Assembly: GCF_000740895.1 (NCBI RefSeq)
Contig: NC_025261.1
Coordinates: 868,001 to 932,000, forward strand
DNA length: 64,000 nucleotides
From: Theileria orientalis strain Shintoku
Lineage: Eukaryota; Apicomplexa; Aconoidasida; Piroplasmida; Theileriidae
Direction: 5' to 3'
The notes beneath the pieces were generated by a model. It was not told where the DNA came from and did no database searches. It was given only the letters and a program-made list of their open reading frames with translations. Of this stretch, positions 22,067 to 32,587 are shown piece after piece; the stretch's first letter is position 1; each line of letters opens with the position of its first letter. The translations under genes were made by a program, and so were the position numbers.

Positions 22067-22465
22067 TGTTAAATTTATTTCATTTATATATAGCTACAGT
22101 TGCGTTAATTTCATAATATAAATTAGTCATATGTATTTCGCTATTATTAATAATTTTAGTATTTAAATTCAATTAACTATGAAGATTTGTCATTGTAAAC
22201 ATTCCTTTTAACATTATTTATAGTTTTTTTACAAATGTGTACCTAAATTTATGTTTATGATATCACCTTTACCATCATTATTGTTGCCCTAGAATCATAC
22301 ACATATTTATCATTCTTACACCTTAATTAATTAAATATATTATAAATTATATGTTTTTATTTTTTAATTTTATTTTATCAGTTGATCTTCTAATAGACTA
22401 ATTACCAATGTGTATAGAGGTGACTCATATTAAAATATGCTTGTATTCTCGATAATTATTCAAAT
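22067..22465. other. AT-rich spacer
   Basis: About 400 bp of very AT-rich sequence between two minus-strand genes, with poly-T and TAATTAATTAAAT-type tracts. It should hold the promoter of the upstream unknown gene and the La 3' UTR. Nothing else is seen. Confidence 0.5.
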
Positions 22466-23905
22466 TTAACAATAAGACAGTGATTTAACGTATTCTGTGC
22501 CTTCTGGCTTTGGGAAATTATGGATAAAGTGCTTCATTTCCTCTAAACACTTTGTGATTGACACGTCCTACAACATTGTTAAGGTTGGACATGTGTACCT
22601 CTACTTTAAGGTCGTCTCCTTCCAAACTCTTCGTAACGACGCAGAAACACTTTTTGTTCTTCCTCTCCTTGATTCCCGACTGTCCCACCTCGAACCCGTG
22701 TACCTTTCTGGAATCTCCACCCTTCTTTTGCTTTGAATTTGGGTGGTATTCCAGCAGGAATGATATCTGAGGGCTATTTGTTTTTGATTTAACATACCAA
22801 TTTTCCTGCTTGTGAATCCAGTGTTATTTTGGTGCCTACTTCCAAATCGTTCAGCATGGAGGTGAGCATCGTTTTAATCGACCCGAAGTTCCTTACGACA
22901 AAGTCGTCTAAATTGTTTAATTGTTAGGCTCTACTAGTACCTATTTGAATTGGCGTTGCCATTGAGGACGACTTTATCCTCTGGAGGTCCTTTGAACGGG
23001 AGTTTAGTGTGCTCAAGCTCATTGCCTTAAAGGTACATTTGGTTGCTCATTCACTTACCGATATAAACTTCTTGTACTGGGACTCATTGTCTATCAACTT
23101 CAGTTTGATTTCGGCATCGTTAATGAGTATCTTTTCATTTTCAATGTCTGAGAAGTTTGATGTTTTTGACAACCAGGCGAAACATGATCCCTCAGATATT
23201 GGAGATATAAATCTCACCTTAACCTAAGAGTGGTATTAACAGGGGCATGGATACCTTGTTGGTGTCATTTATGGCCTGCTTTATTACACCCCAGTCCGTT
23301 GTTTCCGGGGGTATGTTTGTAATAACTACCATCGGCCCTGCAACGTGGAATGTTTCCGGGGTCTCTCCAAACTTCTTCTTCTTCGCCAACGGCTTCCTTC
23401 CAATGTATTTTGGCAGTGGCCCCTTCAACTTAATGTAGAAATTTCCATCGTGGTCTTCAAAGGATAAGTTGGGAATTGCGTTTTCTGATAGAATCTTCTT
23501 TATGTCCTCGACCGTTGCTTTTATCTCGGTCATGCGCTTGGCGCTCAGTATGTATTTTACATCGATAACGTTCTAAGAATTGTTAAACGTGGTTTATTTA
23601 CCTCTAGTCCAGTGCTCGCTGAGTCTTCTGTGAATTTGGTATGATAAAAATGGTCGATTGACAAATTATCGGAGGATAGGTAAAATGAGAGCTGCCTGGT
23701 GATAAAATCAAACCTTTGCTTCTCAGATCCATATAAAACGATAATGTTAAAATCGTCATTGTTTATTCTCTCTTTCTTCAATATTAAATCAATTTCGGAA
23801 AAATCAGGGTGACGCTTGGCAGGATGAACTAAATAAATAAATTATAAATATATATAAAATACCAGGAGTTGAATCGGCTTTTCTCTTATTATTATGTGAA
23901 TCCAT
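22466..23905 (-). CDS. La (Lupus antigen)-type RNA-binding protein
   Basis: Minus-strand, about seven exons, start at 23905 (MDSHNNKRKADSTP, basic). A La motif is visible as RFDFITRQLSFYLSSDNLSI followed by DHFYHTKF, with the second half in the next exon (DIKKILSENAIPNLSFEDHD). An RRM follows (GPMVVITNIPPETTDWGVIK), then EGSCFAWLSK and a late RRM-like part with KVRNFGSIKTMLTSMLNDLE. La protects the 3' UUU-OH ends of RNA polymerase III transcripts and helps them fold, in the nucleus. The 3' end is the least sure part: reading through gives a stop at 22518, but a 31-32-nt intron near 22574-22605 would join to DVSITKCLEEMKHF and end at 22466, which I prefer. The start is only 14 bp from the edge of the duplicated block. 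Confidence 0.75.
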
Positions 23906-24171
23906 TGTAGTTTTTAATATAATTATATTTAATTTTAAATTGTTTTGTGTTTATTGTGTCGTTGTCGTATACCCAATGATTCCTCTTGTGATAATTATGT
24001 TTATTGTTTATTTTTAAATTTTGAATATATTTTACATTGTTTTATTAATAATTGTTTTGATTAATCGTTATTTGTTTATAATTATTTAAGTCATTTGTTG
24101 TTATTGATGTGTTGTTATATGATGTTAATAACTGTTAATTGTTTTAATTTTTGAATATTGATGATTTAAAT

Positions 24172-26106
24172 ATGAAATTGAATATATCATCTGATGATAT
24201 TAATTTACTTGTTTATCGATATTTGATTGAGAACGGGTTTGTTTTTACATTATAACATTTAGTTATTATGTATACATTTTTACCATGTTACTTATACACA
24301 TACATATTAATAACTACATAAATATTTGATATATGAGATTTGTCATTATGTTTAGATATTGTCATACTGCTTTTTGTTTTAATAAGGAAGCTAGTATTAA
24401 CACTAATCCTTTTTATGGTAACCATGCTGATAAGATTCCTCCTAATGCTCTGGTTTCATTTATGCAGAAGGCTATGATTTATATATATCTTGAATATCAT
24501 ACTGATGATATAACTGGAGAGCAGATTTTATGTGATGAATCATTTTCATTTTTTCGTAAACACAACTGTTTTCGAAAGTTAGGTCAGACTCATGGATTAC
24601 CTCTATCGCAATCAAACTTTACTCACACTGAGGATAAAGATCAACTCGATAAATCTAATGTTAATAATAACTCTTCTGCTGTTAAACCTGAATTCGGTAC
24701 GTTATTATATACATAGTTATTATTGTGTGTATTTACTTACATACATAGTTATTATTGTGTGTAGTTATTTACATAGTTGACACTACTCATAATTAACACA
24801 CTTTTATTAATAATTAGATTTGACTAATACTGGATTCACACCTGATGATATATTGGAGAGCAACAGTAGTTTATTTCAACTTAATCATCCAGTTTATGTG
24901 GGACCTCCTCAGAGACGTTTATCAGACAAATGGCAACTATACGGTTACCACAAATTATTCGAATACAAATGTTCTAACTTATCTACAACTTGTCATTTTA
25001 ACCCAGCGTATCCCGGATATGTTTTAAAAATGTACGTTCAACTATTAATAATTATAATAATAACAATGTTTAGAGTTGTGGATGCTCCATCTAGTTTATA
25101 TAAATTAAACGACAATGGCAAGGCATCGATATGTGAGATACTATTACCACATGCTAAACTATCATCGAATAAATATGATCCAGGTGTTACCACGTCGTCG
25201 AAATGGAGACCAGATGGAGTTGCAGTATGTACAGGTCACTCGGATGGCAATGTTAATTTGTGGTCAATGGAGGGACATTATATGACGTCAGTGCGTGTGG
25301 AAGCAGCAGTGACAGCAGTGGCCTTTTCTGGAAGTAGAGCATATTGGAACGAGGTTGATGCAGCAGATGTGCCATACTACGTAGCAGTGGGATGTGCAAC
25401 AGGACAAGTGCTGGTATACAAGGTGGACAAAAATAAATTTAAACTGTTTAAACAGTATAGCCATACCACATGTGTAACAGATGTCGAATGGAAGTCACCC
25501 ACTGTAGTATCCTCAACCAGTATGGGAGGAAATCTAGTCTTGTACGATGTTACCAGTGATTCAAGTAAGGAACTCATGTTGTCATCAGTAAACAATGTGC
25601 CATTCATGGAGTGGGACTACTACGGTAGGTACCTAGCAATGGTGGATGATACGGAAATATTCAAGGTGTATAAGCCAAAAGAAAATGAAGTAGATGGCGA
25701 ACTGGTACTGCTAAGTGGACACAAAGCTAAACTTATAGGAGCTTCCTGGTATTCAGGAATATTCGAAAAGTCATCCTGTAGAATATGTACAATAGCCATG
25801 GATAAGCAGATGATAGTCTGGGACGTAGCTGCAGAGTGCTTAGTCATGTCCCTTGCATTGGATCAAATGCCAACCACGGTATCAGTCTCACCAAACGACA
25901 GCCTGGTGGCGATAGGATCATACGGAAACAGCATTAAAATGTACGCGCTCCCAAACCTTACACTCGTATGCTCATTCTACGATCAAACGGTACCAACTAA
26001 TGTTAGTTGGTCTGCAGATAGACAACACCTCCTGTACAACGTGTTTAATCTGCAGAGAACACTCATAGTGCCTCTCAATACACTCTCCTCAATTCAATCT
26101 GATTAA
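24172..26106 (+). CDS. TBL1-like LisH/WD40 corepressor protein, copy A
   Basis: Four exons (24172-24236, 24356-24696, 24818-25031, 25074-26106) give 550 residues. Exon 1 is a LisH motif (SSDDINLLVYRYLIENG) that continues in exon 2 as YCHTAFCFNKEASI, followed by PPNALVSFMQKAMIYIYLEY, the F-box-like helix order of TBL1/TBLR1. Exons 3-4 give a WD40 propeller: CTGHSDGNVNLWS, TDVEWKSPTVVSSTSMGGNL, LSGHKAKLIGASWY and MDKQMIVWD. In animals this protein is a core part of NCoR/SMRT-HDAC3 complexes, linking chromatin and ubiquitin-dependent exchange of cofactors in the nucleus. The 42-nt intron at 25032-25073 is a multiple of three, so a careless reading adds a false hydrophobic stretch (LLIIIIITMF). 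The protein is identical in copy B. Confidence 0.88.
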
Positions 26107-26545
26107 ATCACTTTACACATTTATAACTTGGTAACGCTGTGGTAGGCCTCTAAAAGTATATACCTTAGATTTATCTAAAATTTGTATATTTTGTTAGTAT
26201 GCAATGGATGTGTATATTTATGTGTAGATTTGAGTGTTGTCTATTTTGTTTAGTTATAATAACGTTGTATCTATGGGGTCATAATTGATATATGTGTAAC
26301 AAGTATACATATTTACATAGAATCAAATATATAAATACTAAATTTGTTGATGTATTTTAGTTTTGATTGAATTAATAACATGTTTGAGTACTTTGAATAT
26401 TGTTAGCGTAACTGGTTACGTTTGCTGTTGTTTGATATGTGTGTTATGTATATTATTTAATGTAATATATTTTGAATATAACTTATGATTTGATTGTAAC
26501 ATAGCTGTGTTTGTATTTTTTGATTTGTATTATATTAATTTAGCG

Positions 26546-29026
26546 ATGGAATGTCTTTTACCTAGTACTGCTTTTGACAAAGATAAATCAGAAGCTGTTG
26601 ATGAGTCTGGTGATTCTACCAAATGTGTAGAGTCAAATCAGCTTAACTCGAGTTGTGGTAGCATTTGTGATATTTCGACTCCGATTTGTAACAACGATGA
26701 TGATAAGCCAGCTAGTTTTGGGAATAAGATATCTTCAGTTACTACTGACTGCACTAGTTTGAAGAAGGCTGAGAATGATTCTGGTTCATCGGAGGTGAAG
26801 AATGATGTTGTTGATATTGGTTCTAAATCGCCTGGTTTGAATGAGAGTTTGAAAAAGTTGAAGAAGCAGGGTGGTAGTTTCGCTTTGGATGATTCTTTGT
26901 CTAGTGTTTCGTTCATGGATAGTGACTTTGCTGCTTGTGTGGATCCCCTTGAATCTATGGACTACGTGGAAAGTGAGGCTAAAGCTAATGAGACCCGTAC
27001 TCCCATTAAGTCTCTTACGTCACCAGGTAGAGAGTTAGAGCTGTTCCGTGAAGACTACACTCATTTTGAGCGTCCTCATGTAAAAATTAGTGACATTGAG
27101 TTTAAGAAGCCGGTTGTTGACAACTCAGTTGCTAGTTTTGCAGAAAGTGATTTGGATGTCCCACCTGAAATTTTGAGTGTTCCTCGTTGCTGGACTGACC
27201 GCTTTGAGAACGAAGTATTTGAGGATTCAATTTCGGCCTCTCAGAGTCCCGTTAGAAGTTTGGCTAGTTTAATAAACTCATCTCAAAACGACATTTCTGG
27301 TTCATCAGTGAGACGTTTTAACTACGGTGTGGACGTCACTCCGATTAGATCTTATAGCAGGAGCATCAGTCGTGTTGGTAAAAATTTGCACAACTTTGAG
27401 AGTTTCGACAACTTTGCCTCGGACAACATAGAAGACATGTGCAAGATGGCATCGAATCCCATGTATAATGTCAGCTTGTCTTATGAAGAGATTGGTCGAA
27501 TAAAATTGCCTGATGTGTTTAACATTATGTACAAACAATTCAAGAACATGTGCACTATTGTTCAAAGATCAACCATCCGGAACGAGAAGTCTTACTTTCG
27601 TGTAGTAAAGATGTATCTTCAACGCATTACCCGGAGGACTTTCAAAATGGACAATTTACTTCAAATGGTCTGGTTGGCTCCCAACTTGGTGAACATCAAA
27701 TGGGTTACCATAACTGGCGAGACTTTAAAGAAATACTCTTTTGAGTATAAGGATTCTACCACCAAGGCCTATGACCTAAGCATAAAGATTCTCAGACCTG
27801 ATCTCGTAAGTTGTTCCACCACTGCTGATTATGAAGTAGCATGCTTCATGTTCAAAAATATTCTTTGCACCTGGACACTAAAGTGTGAGTGTGATAGGAT
27901 GGATAAGATCCCAGTACCCATTGCCAAGCTTCCACCCAGGAACACTCGATCAAACTCATCGACACCCCTAAGACTTGGCAGTTCATTTTCAACACCAAGA
28001 AAATTTATTGACTCTTTGGGCACTCCACACAGACTTAGTAACTCACAGTTATCATCTATGCTACTGGATGATTCACAGATTACTCCTATAAGGCCACTGT
28101 TACAACGTACTCCTACGAGGTCACTGTTGTCTCAACGTTATTCTAGTAGACCACTAGTTTCAGAACGTTATTCGAGTAGGTCATTATCACAACTCACTCC
28201 CATGAAGCTCGATGGTACAACACCAGTGAGACCTAATGATAAGACTGAAGAAGAGATGAACAAGACACCTGTTCGCAGTTTGCTGAGAAGTGTTATGTAC
28301 GACTTTTTGGATGATACTCCTAACAAGTCATACAAGATTACAGGTGCCAACTCAGTGACCCGTTCATCTAAACGAGCCAAGACTATGGACATGGTGTCAC
28401 CTATGTGTCCTGACTTGTTGGAAACTCCTGGTATGCGACGCATTCGTGAGAACGCAAAGCAACGCGAGATTCAAAAGAAGACTAACATGGAACGTGATAA
28501 AGATTTAGCTTTCTGGAATGATATGAAATGGTTCATTAAGGTTTTACTCGAAATAATCGTTGGTGACATGTCACCTGATATTAAAATCGAGTTTTTTGTA
28601 GACTTCATGAAAAAGTATGGAACTCGCAAGCCAACACAAGGTATTCATTATTTATATACACTGATGTTACTATTGATAATTACACACTGATGTTACTTTT
28701 GTTACTAATTACACACTGATGTTACTATTGTTACTAATTACACACTGATGTTACAATTGTTACTAATTACACACTGATGTTACTATTGCCAGTTACTTAT
28801 TACCAACTACACACTGTTATTAGTTACTAATACAATTACTAATCAATATATAGACCAAGTATCAAAGTGGATAGACGCACTAATCGAAATCGACCCCGTT
28901 ATCATATCTAAGTCAGTTTCTAAACTGGACAATAATACTACAATTGTTACCATCAATAAATCAGCATCGCTCGATAAAGCCATAGACTACGTTGATCAAA
29001 AAATTAACACATTCAAAACAGCTTGA
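26546..29026 (+). CDS. CDT1: CDT1-like replication licensing factor, copy A
   Basis: Two exons (26546-28640, 28854-29026) give 755 residues. The start is the ATG at 26546 (MECLLPSTAFDKDKSE). Residues 1-260 are Ser/Asp-rich and disordered, with SP/TP sites. The middle holds the Cdt1 fold: LPDVFNIMYKQFKNMCTIVQ, then RITRRTFKMDNLLQMVWLAP and VNIKWVTITGETLKKYSFEY, as in the geminin-binding region. A long linker rich in TPxR motifs (STPLRLGSSFSTPRKF, ITPIRPLLQRTPTRSLLSQR) suggests CDK phosphorylation. The C-terminus (VLLEIIVGDMSPDIKIEFFV, VSKWIDALIEIDPVIISKSV) fits the winged helix that contacts MCM. CDT1 loads MCM2-7 at origins. Its TGA ends one base before the complement of the TFIIA-gamma stop on the other strand. 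Confidence 0.78.
28641..28853 (+). repeat. Minisatellite in CDT1 intron, copy A
   Basis: The 213-nt intron is built of tandem copies of a unit of about 29 bp around acacactgatgttactattg followed by ttactaatt. Copy B has the same intron at 220 nt with the units in a different order, so this tract has changed since duplication. Confidence 0.85.
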
Positions 29027-29027
29027 A

Positions 29028-29575
29028 TTAATTAAAATCCTTTATCCCATTTATTTTCATTGAATTTGTTGTCATTTTTATTTTATCTATTGTTATCTTT
29101 GGCGATTGTATATAAAAGACCCACTTCCGGTCCTCGTTTTTATAGTTTATGATTTTACCCTTAATCTTTATTGGAGATTTTCTCTTTTTTGAGAATTGTA
29201 GCTTCCTTATATCATTGATTGTCTCGTACAGTGCCTACAAAATTGTGTGAATTATGAGTTTACCTGTCTATGAAACTCAACGATCTCATAGAAAACCTGA
29301 GGAGAAATAACATTTTTTGTGATAAAATCCTGTAAAGTATGCTGTAAAGAAACTCCACAGTGAAGTCTCAGATGAGATTTATCGTAAATTAAAGAAGAAG
29401 AAGAAAGAGAACAGCCGTATTTTATACAACTCAAGGGCAACGTATATATCTTTTGCTTCTTCTTTTGAGGCTCATTGGCAGTACATTCCTCAGAATGTTT
29501 AACCTTAGGAGGAGGTAATAATCCCTCATCAAGGTAGGTGGCAATATCAGAATCAAATAACCTGTAACTGCTCAT
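29028..29575 (-). CDS. TFIIA gamma-like small subunit
   Basis: Two exons (29575-29264 and 29234-29028) with a 29-nt intron give 172 residues. An N-terminal extension of about 75 residues (MSSYRLFDSDIATYLDEGLL, then KKKQK) precedes the family core. The core reads YDKSHLRLHCGVSLQHTLQD, then ITKNVISPQVFYEIVEFHRQ, which parallels the YRxSTxGxxLxxTLDE and ITPQLAxKVLxxFD helices of TFIIA gamma/TOA2. The second exon gives INDIRKLQFSKK, KIKGKIINYKNEDRKWVFYI, matching the KxKxTFKGxLxTYRFCDNVWTFI beta barrel. TFIIA stabilises TBP on promoters in the nucleus. The match is by motif order, not by identity, so other small basal factors remain possible. The stop (29028-29030) lies inside the duplicated block. 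Confidence 0.65.
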
Positions 29576-29921
29576 ATTTATGATACGACAAAAATTGAAT
29601 TAGAAAATAAATTACCATTAAGGAAGATGTGTTAATAAAAAAACATTTTTAATGAAAAATAAGTTTGTAAAATTATGTAAAGTCTAATTTTAAAAAAATT
29701 GCGTAAAATATAAACAATGAACAACAATCTGTGATGTTATGTGTAAGGCAGAAAATTCATATTTTATTTATTTCTATAAATATTTTTCATTTTATACTAA
29801 TAATTTTTTGTAACATAGATTTATATATTATTTTTCAATATCAGTATTATTTGTTATTGCAATTCATCGCAAACGTTTAAAAATCAATAAACAAATGTTT
29901 TAATTATCTTATTTAGAATTT
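29576..29921. promoter_or_regulatory. Divergent spacer, TFIIA-gamma and DCC1-like
   Basis: A 346-bp very AT-rich spacer between head-to-head genes; it must hold both promoters. No RNA or defined site is visible. Confidence 0.45.
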
Positions 29922-32279
29922 ATGTTTTCTGATTCTTCTGGTTCTTTTTGTAGAAGTCAGGAATTACCATATAATTATGGGCACACTGACTTCTCGAATT
30001 CTTCAGTCGAGAATGTACACACACGTTACAAGATTCTATTGTACAAAAAGGGATTGAACCATGTGAAAGATAGAAGTTCGCTCAATTGGATTAAAATACT
30101 TGATTTGAGCGGAGACGTTGATCAATTGTCGGAAGAACAAAAATCAGAAGATGCGACCTCTGTAAATAACGATTCGGGTGTAAAGGGCAACGGGTCGAAT
30201 CATAAGAGTAATGGAAAGGAAAATGATTCATTGGATTCAAAGTGCATTCAAAACTGTTTTAAGAAGAAGGATGGGACGGTGGCAGATAACGTAGCTGAAA
30301 ACGGAGAAGAAAACGCTAGAATTTGGGGGAAGTTGTTAGGGAATATAAAAGGGTCTTGGCCAAATAAGCCGGAAAAGGAGGAGTTATATCTGACGGTGGG
30401 ACCCTACGTCCTAAAGGGTAATCAAGCGAATTTTAGAGAAGGGGAGTATTATGTAATTCTGAGAAAGGTGCCTGACCACTGTTCCTGCGTCTGCACAGAC
30501 GCAAGCCTCCCAGGCGAAACGCACACCAGCCACTCGGCCTACTACGAAATATGCGGGATCGTAAACGAAAAGATAGATTTCAAGCACCGCCCGAACTTCT
30601 ACAGCAGCACAGACGAGTCGCATCTAGAGGAGTACTACCTGTACCTGTCAGATTGTAAGAACAGCAACTGGTTCATGCTCAAAGTGGACGACGAAATATT
30701 GGATAAAATACTGCAGGAAGAGGCGTACTTTAAGATCGTGAAGACCGGAGAAAACGATGAAAGCAAGAAGGCAGTGCTGTGCATACTCAACAGTACGTAC
30801 TACATAGAAAGAATTGAGCTCGCAGGGACGCTGATGCTGATCTTCTCGCCACATGACCTCGGAGGAGGGGCAGACGAGGAAAACCTGCTGGTGATAGCAG
30901 GGTCATCAAAGTACGCGTACGGCCTGGTGAAGTCGAATCCAATATTCGAGAGCCTGCCGAAGCTAAAGAGCATTGAGACTGCATCGCTGTTGAAGCAAAC
31001 GCCGATTTCAGACCTGGAAATCGTGGACTTCATCCTGGGAAAGTACGAGGAGTACCCGTGCTACTACCTGTACCAGACGGATGGAACGATAAGGTACGTG
31101 GGCCAGTACCTCTTCGGAGAGTTCGCGGTGAGGGTGATACAGGTGATACCGATGTATTTTTCAAACAACCCGGGGGAGAAGAAGAGGATATCGGAGTTGA
31201 CGGTCGGGGACGTGTGGAAGATGATGAACCTGTACAGCGACGTCTTCGAGTTCGTGCCGACCGACGTGTTCAACGTGGCGACCGTGTTCCAAATGCTGCT
31301 CCAAGTCTCAGACCTGACTGAGACGTTTGCAACGATGGAGGGGTACCTGGGCATGATGATGAGCGACGCTGTCTACAGCTGCAACGTCAAGCTGAACCTG
31401 TTCAAGATTCAGAAGCTGGTGAGCTGGTGCCTGGTCTCCTCCAACTACCACAAGGACATGGACTACCAAAGCTACGTGTACCACATCGACGACATCCTGT
31501 TCAACAGGGCAGTGCCCTCGTACGTGTTCGAGGAGCTTCTGGAGTACGTGGTTAACATGGAGCCGGAACACGCGAACCAGCGGCTGTTGGACTACAGGAG
31601 CTGCATACAGTTCTACTACAAGAACCTCACGTTCTCAGAAGTGGCGGCTCTGCTGAGTGAGTCGGGCAGCAGGGACGGCTACGAAGTTAAAGCAGCTACC
31701 ATTTTCGACAGGACGGGACCGAGCCTGTTTGCGATGGAGGAGTTGAACTTCAGCGGCGGAGGGCCGCTTAGCAAACTCCCGTGCCTGAACTACAACGTTT
31801 ACAGAACTAACACGAAGGGTCTGACGAACCTGAGGTTCGGAAACTCGATGAACTCGCTTCTGGGGATTTGCAGGTGCCCGCTGGCGCTGCACATAGCCCA
31901 TCTCTCTGAAAAAATGGTAAGCGTCACGGAGGGAGGCCGGTGTGTGCTCAAGATATATCCAAAGGTAAAGCACGAAAGCCTGAGAGAAACGCTCTCGGAG
32001 ATGTTTAAGCTTAAGAACTCGTGGCACTTGGAGGTGCTGGAGAATAAGCTGAGACCTTTTTTCAGGGAGAAACCGGCAATTGACATCCTCACGGGTGCTC
32101 CGGACTACCATGGGAGGCTTTTGATCACGAAAGAGGTTAACAGCAAAAATTATAGGAACAGAAACGAAATCGCTGAGTTTAAGCACGAAACTGTCGATGA
32201 GTGGAGGAGAACAAAAGTGGAGTTGAAACCAATCAAGGAGGAGTCGTACATGATAATAAACTGGAATGTTCCAGTGTAA
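29922..32279 (+). CDS. DCC1-like sister chromatid cohesion protein
   Basis: A single exon of 785 residues. Residues 1-150 are a disordered Ser/Asn/Lys-rich extension. From about 280 the DCC1 order appears: SKKAVLCILNSTYYIERIEL and GTLMLIFSPHDLGG (first barrel), YAYGLVKSNPIFESLPKLKS, then SDLEIVDFILGKYEEYPCYY. Helical and winged-helix parts follow: ELTVGDVWKMMNLYSDVFEF, LTFSEVAALLSESGS and the end block GGRCVLKIYPKVKHESLRET with LSEMFKLKNSWHLEVLENKL and RPFF, which parallels the FLLKVEDLP...FNSLFSLREKW...I..YI C-terminus of DCC1. In other eukaryotes DCC1 with CTF8 and CTF18 forms an alternative PCNA loader for cohesion at forks. At twice the usual length (about 390) and with low identity, the call is moderate. 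It is flanked by the two copies of the CDT1 block. Confidence 0.6.
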   Translation: MFSDSSGSFCRSQELPYNYGHTDFSNSSVENVHTRYKILLYKKGLNHVKDRSSLNWIKILDLSGDVDQLSEEQKSEDATSVNNDSGVKGNGSNHKSNGKENDSLDSKCIQNCFKKKDGTVADNVAENGEENARIWGKLLGNIKGSWPNKPEKEELYLTVGPYVLKGNQANFREGEYYVILRKVPDHCSCVCTDASLPGETHTSHSAYYEICGIVNEKIDFKHRPNFYSSTDESHLEEYYLYLSDCKNSNWFMLKVDDEILDKILQEEAYFKIVKTGENDESKKAVLCILNSTYYIERIELAGTLMLIFSPHDLGGGADEENLLVIAGSSKYAYGLVKSNPIFESLPKLKSIETASLLKQTPISDLEIVDFILGKYEEYPCYYLYQTDGTIRYVGQYLFGEFAVRVIQVIPMYFSNNPGEKKRISELTVGDVWKMMNLYSDVFEFVPTDVFNVATVFQMLLQVSDLTETFATMEGYLGMMMSDAVYSCNVKLNLFKIQKLVSWCLVSSNYHKDMDYQSYVYHIDDILFNRAVPSYVFEELLEYVVNMEPEHANQRLLDYRSCIQFYYKNLTFSEVAALLSESGSRDGYEVKAATIFDRTGPSLFAMEELNFSGGGPLSKLPCLNYNVYRTNTKGLTNLRFGNSMNSLLGICRCPLALHIAHLSEKMVSVTEGGRCVLKIYPKVKHESLRETLSEMFKLKNSWHLEVLENKLRPFFREKPAIDILTGAPDYHGRLLITKEVNSKNYRNRNEIAEFKHETVDEWRRTKVELKPIKEESYMIINWNVPV

Positions 32280-32587
32280 AAAGTCGTAAATAATGTAAAT
32301 TTAAGTAAATCGAGCAGACGGTGAACATTTTAAAATAATTATATTTAATTTTAAATTGTTTTGTGTTTATTGTGTCGTTGTCGTATACCCAATGATTCCT
32401 CTTGTGATAATTATGTTTATTGTTTATTTTTAAATTTTTAATATATTTTACATTGTTTTATTGATAATTGTTTTGATTAATCGTTATTTGTTTATAATTA
32501 TTTAAGTCATTTGTTGTTATTGATGTGTTGTTATATGATGTTAATAACTGTTAATTGTTTTAATTTTTGAATATTGATGATTTAAAT

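Larger units (their letters stand above)
23919..29034 (+). repeat. Segmental duplication, copy A
   Basis: This 5,116-bp block is repeated in the same orientation at 32335-37547, offset by 8,416 bp. It carries a TBL1-like gene and a CDT1-like gene with their spacers. I found three substitutions (24023, 24047 and 25194), plus length changes in a 30-bp coding repeat and in an intronic minisatellite; the rest looked identical. The left edge is 14 bp from the La start codon. The right edge is 6 bp inside the end of the TFIIA-gamma coding sequence. Confidence 0.95.

Noticed and set aside
24818..26106. CDC20-like WD40 protein
   Set aside because: The upstream LisH and F-box-like exons match TBL1, and no C-box or KEN-type feature of CDC20 is present.
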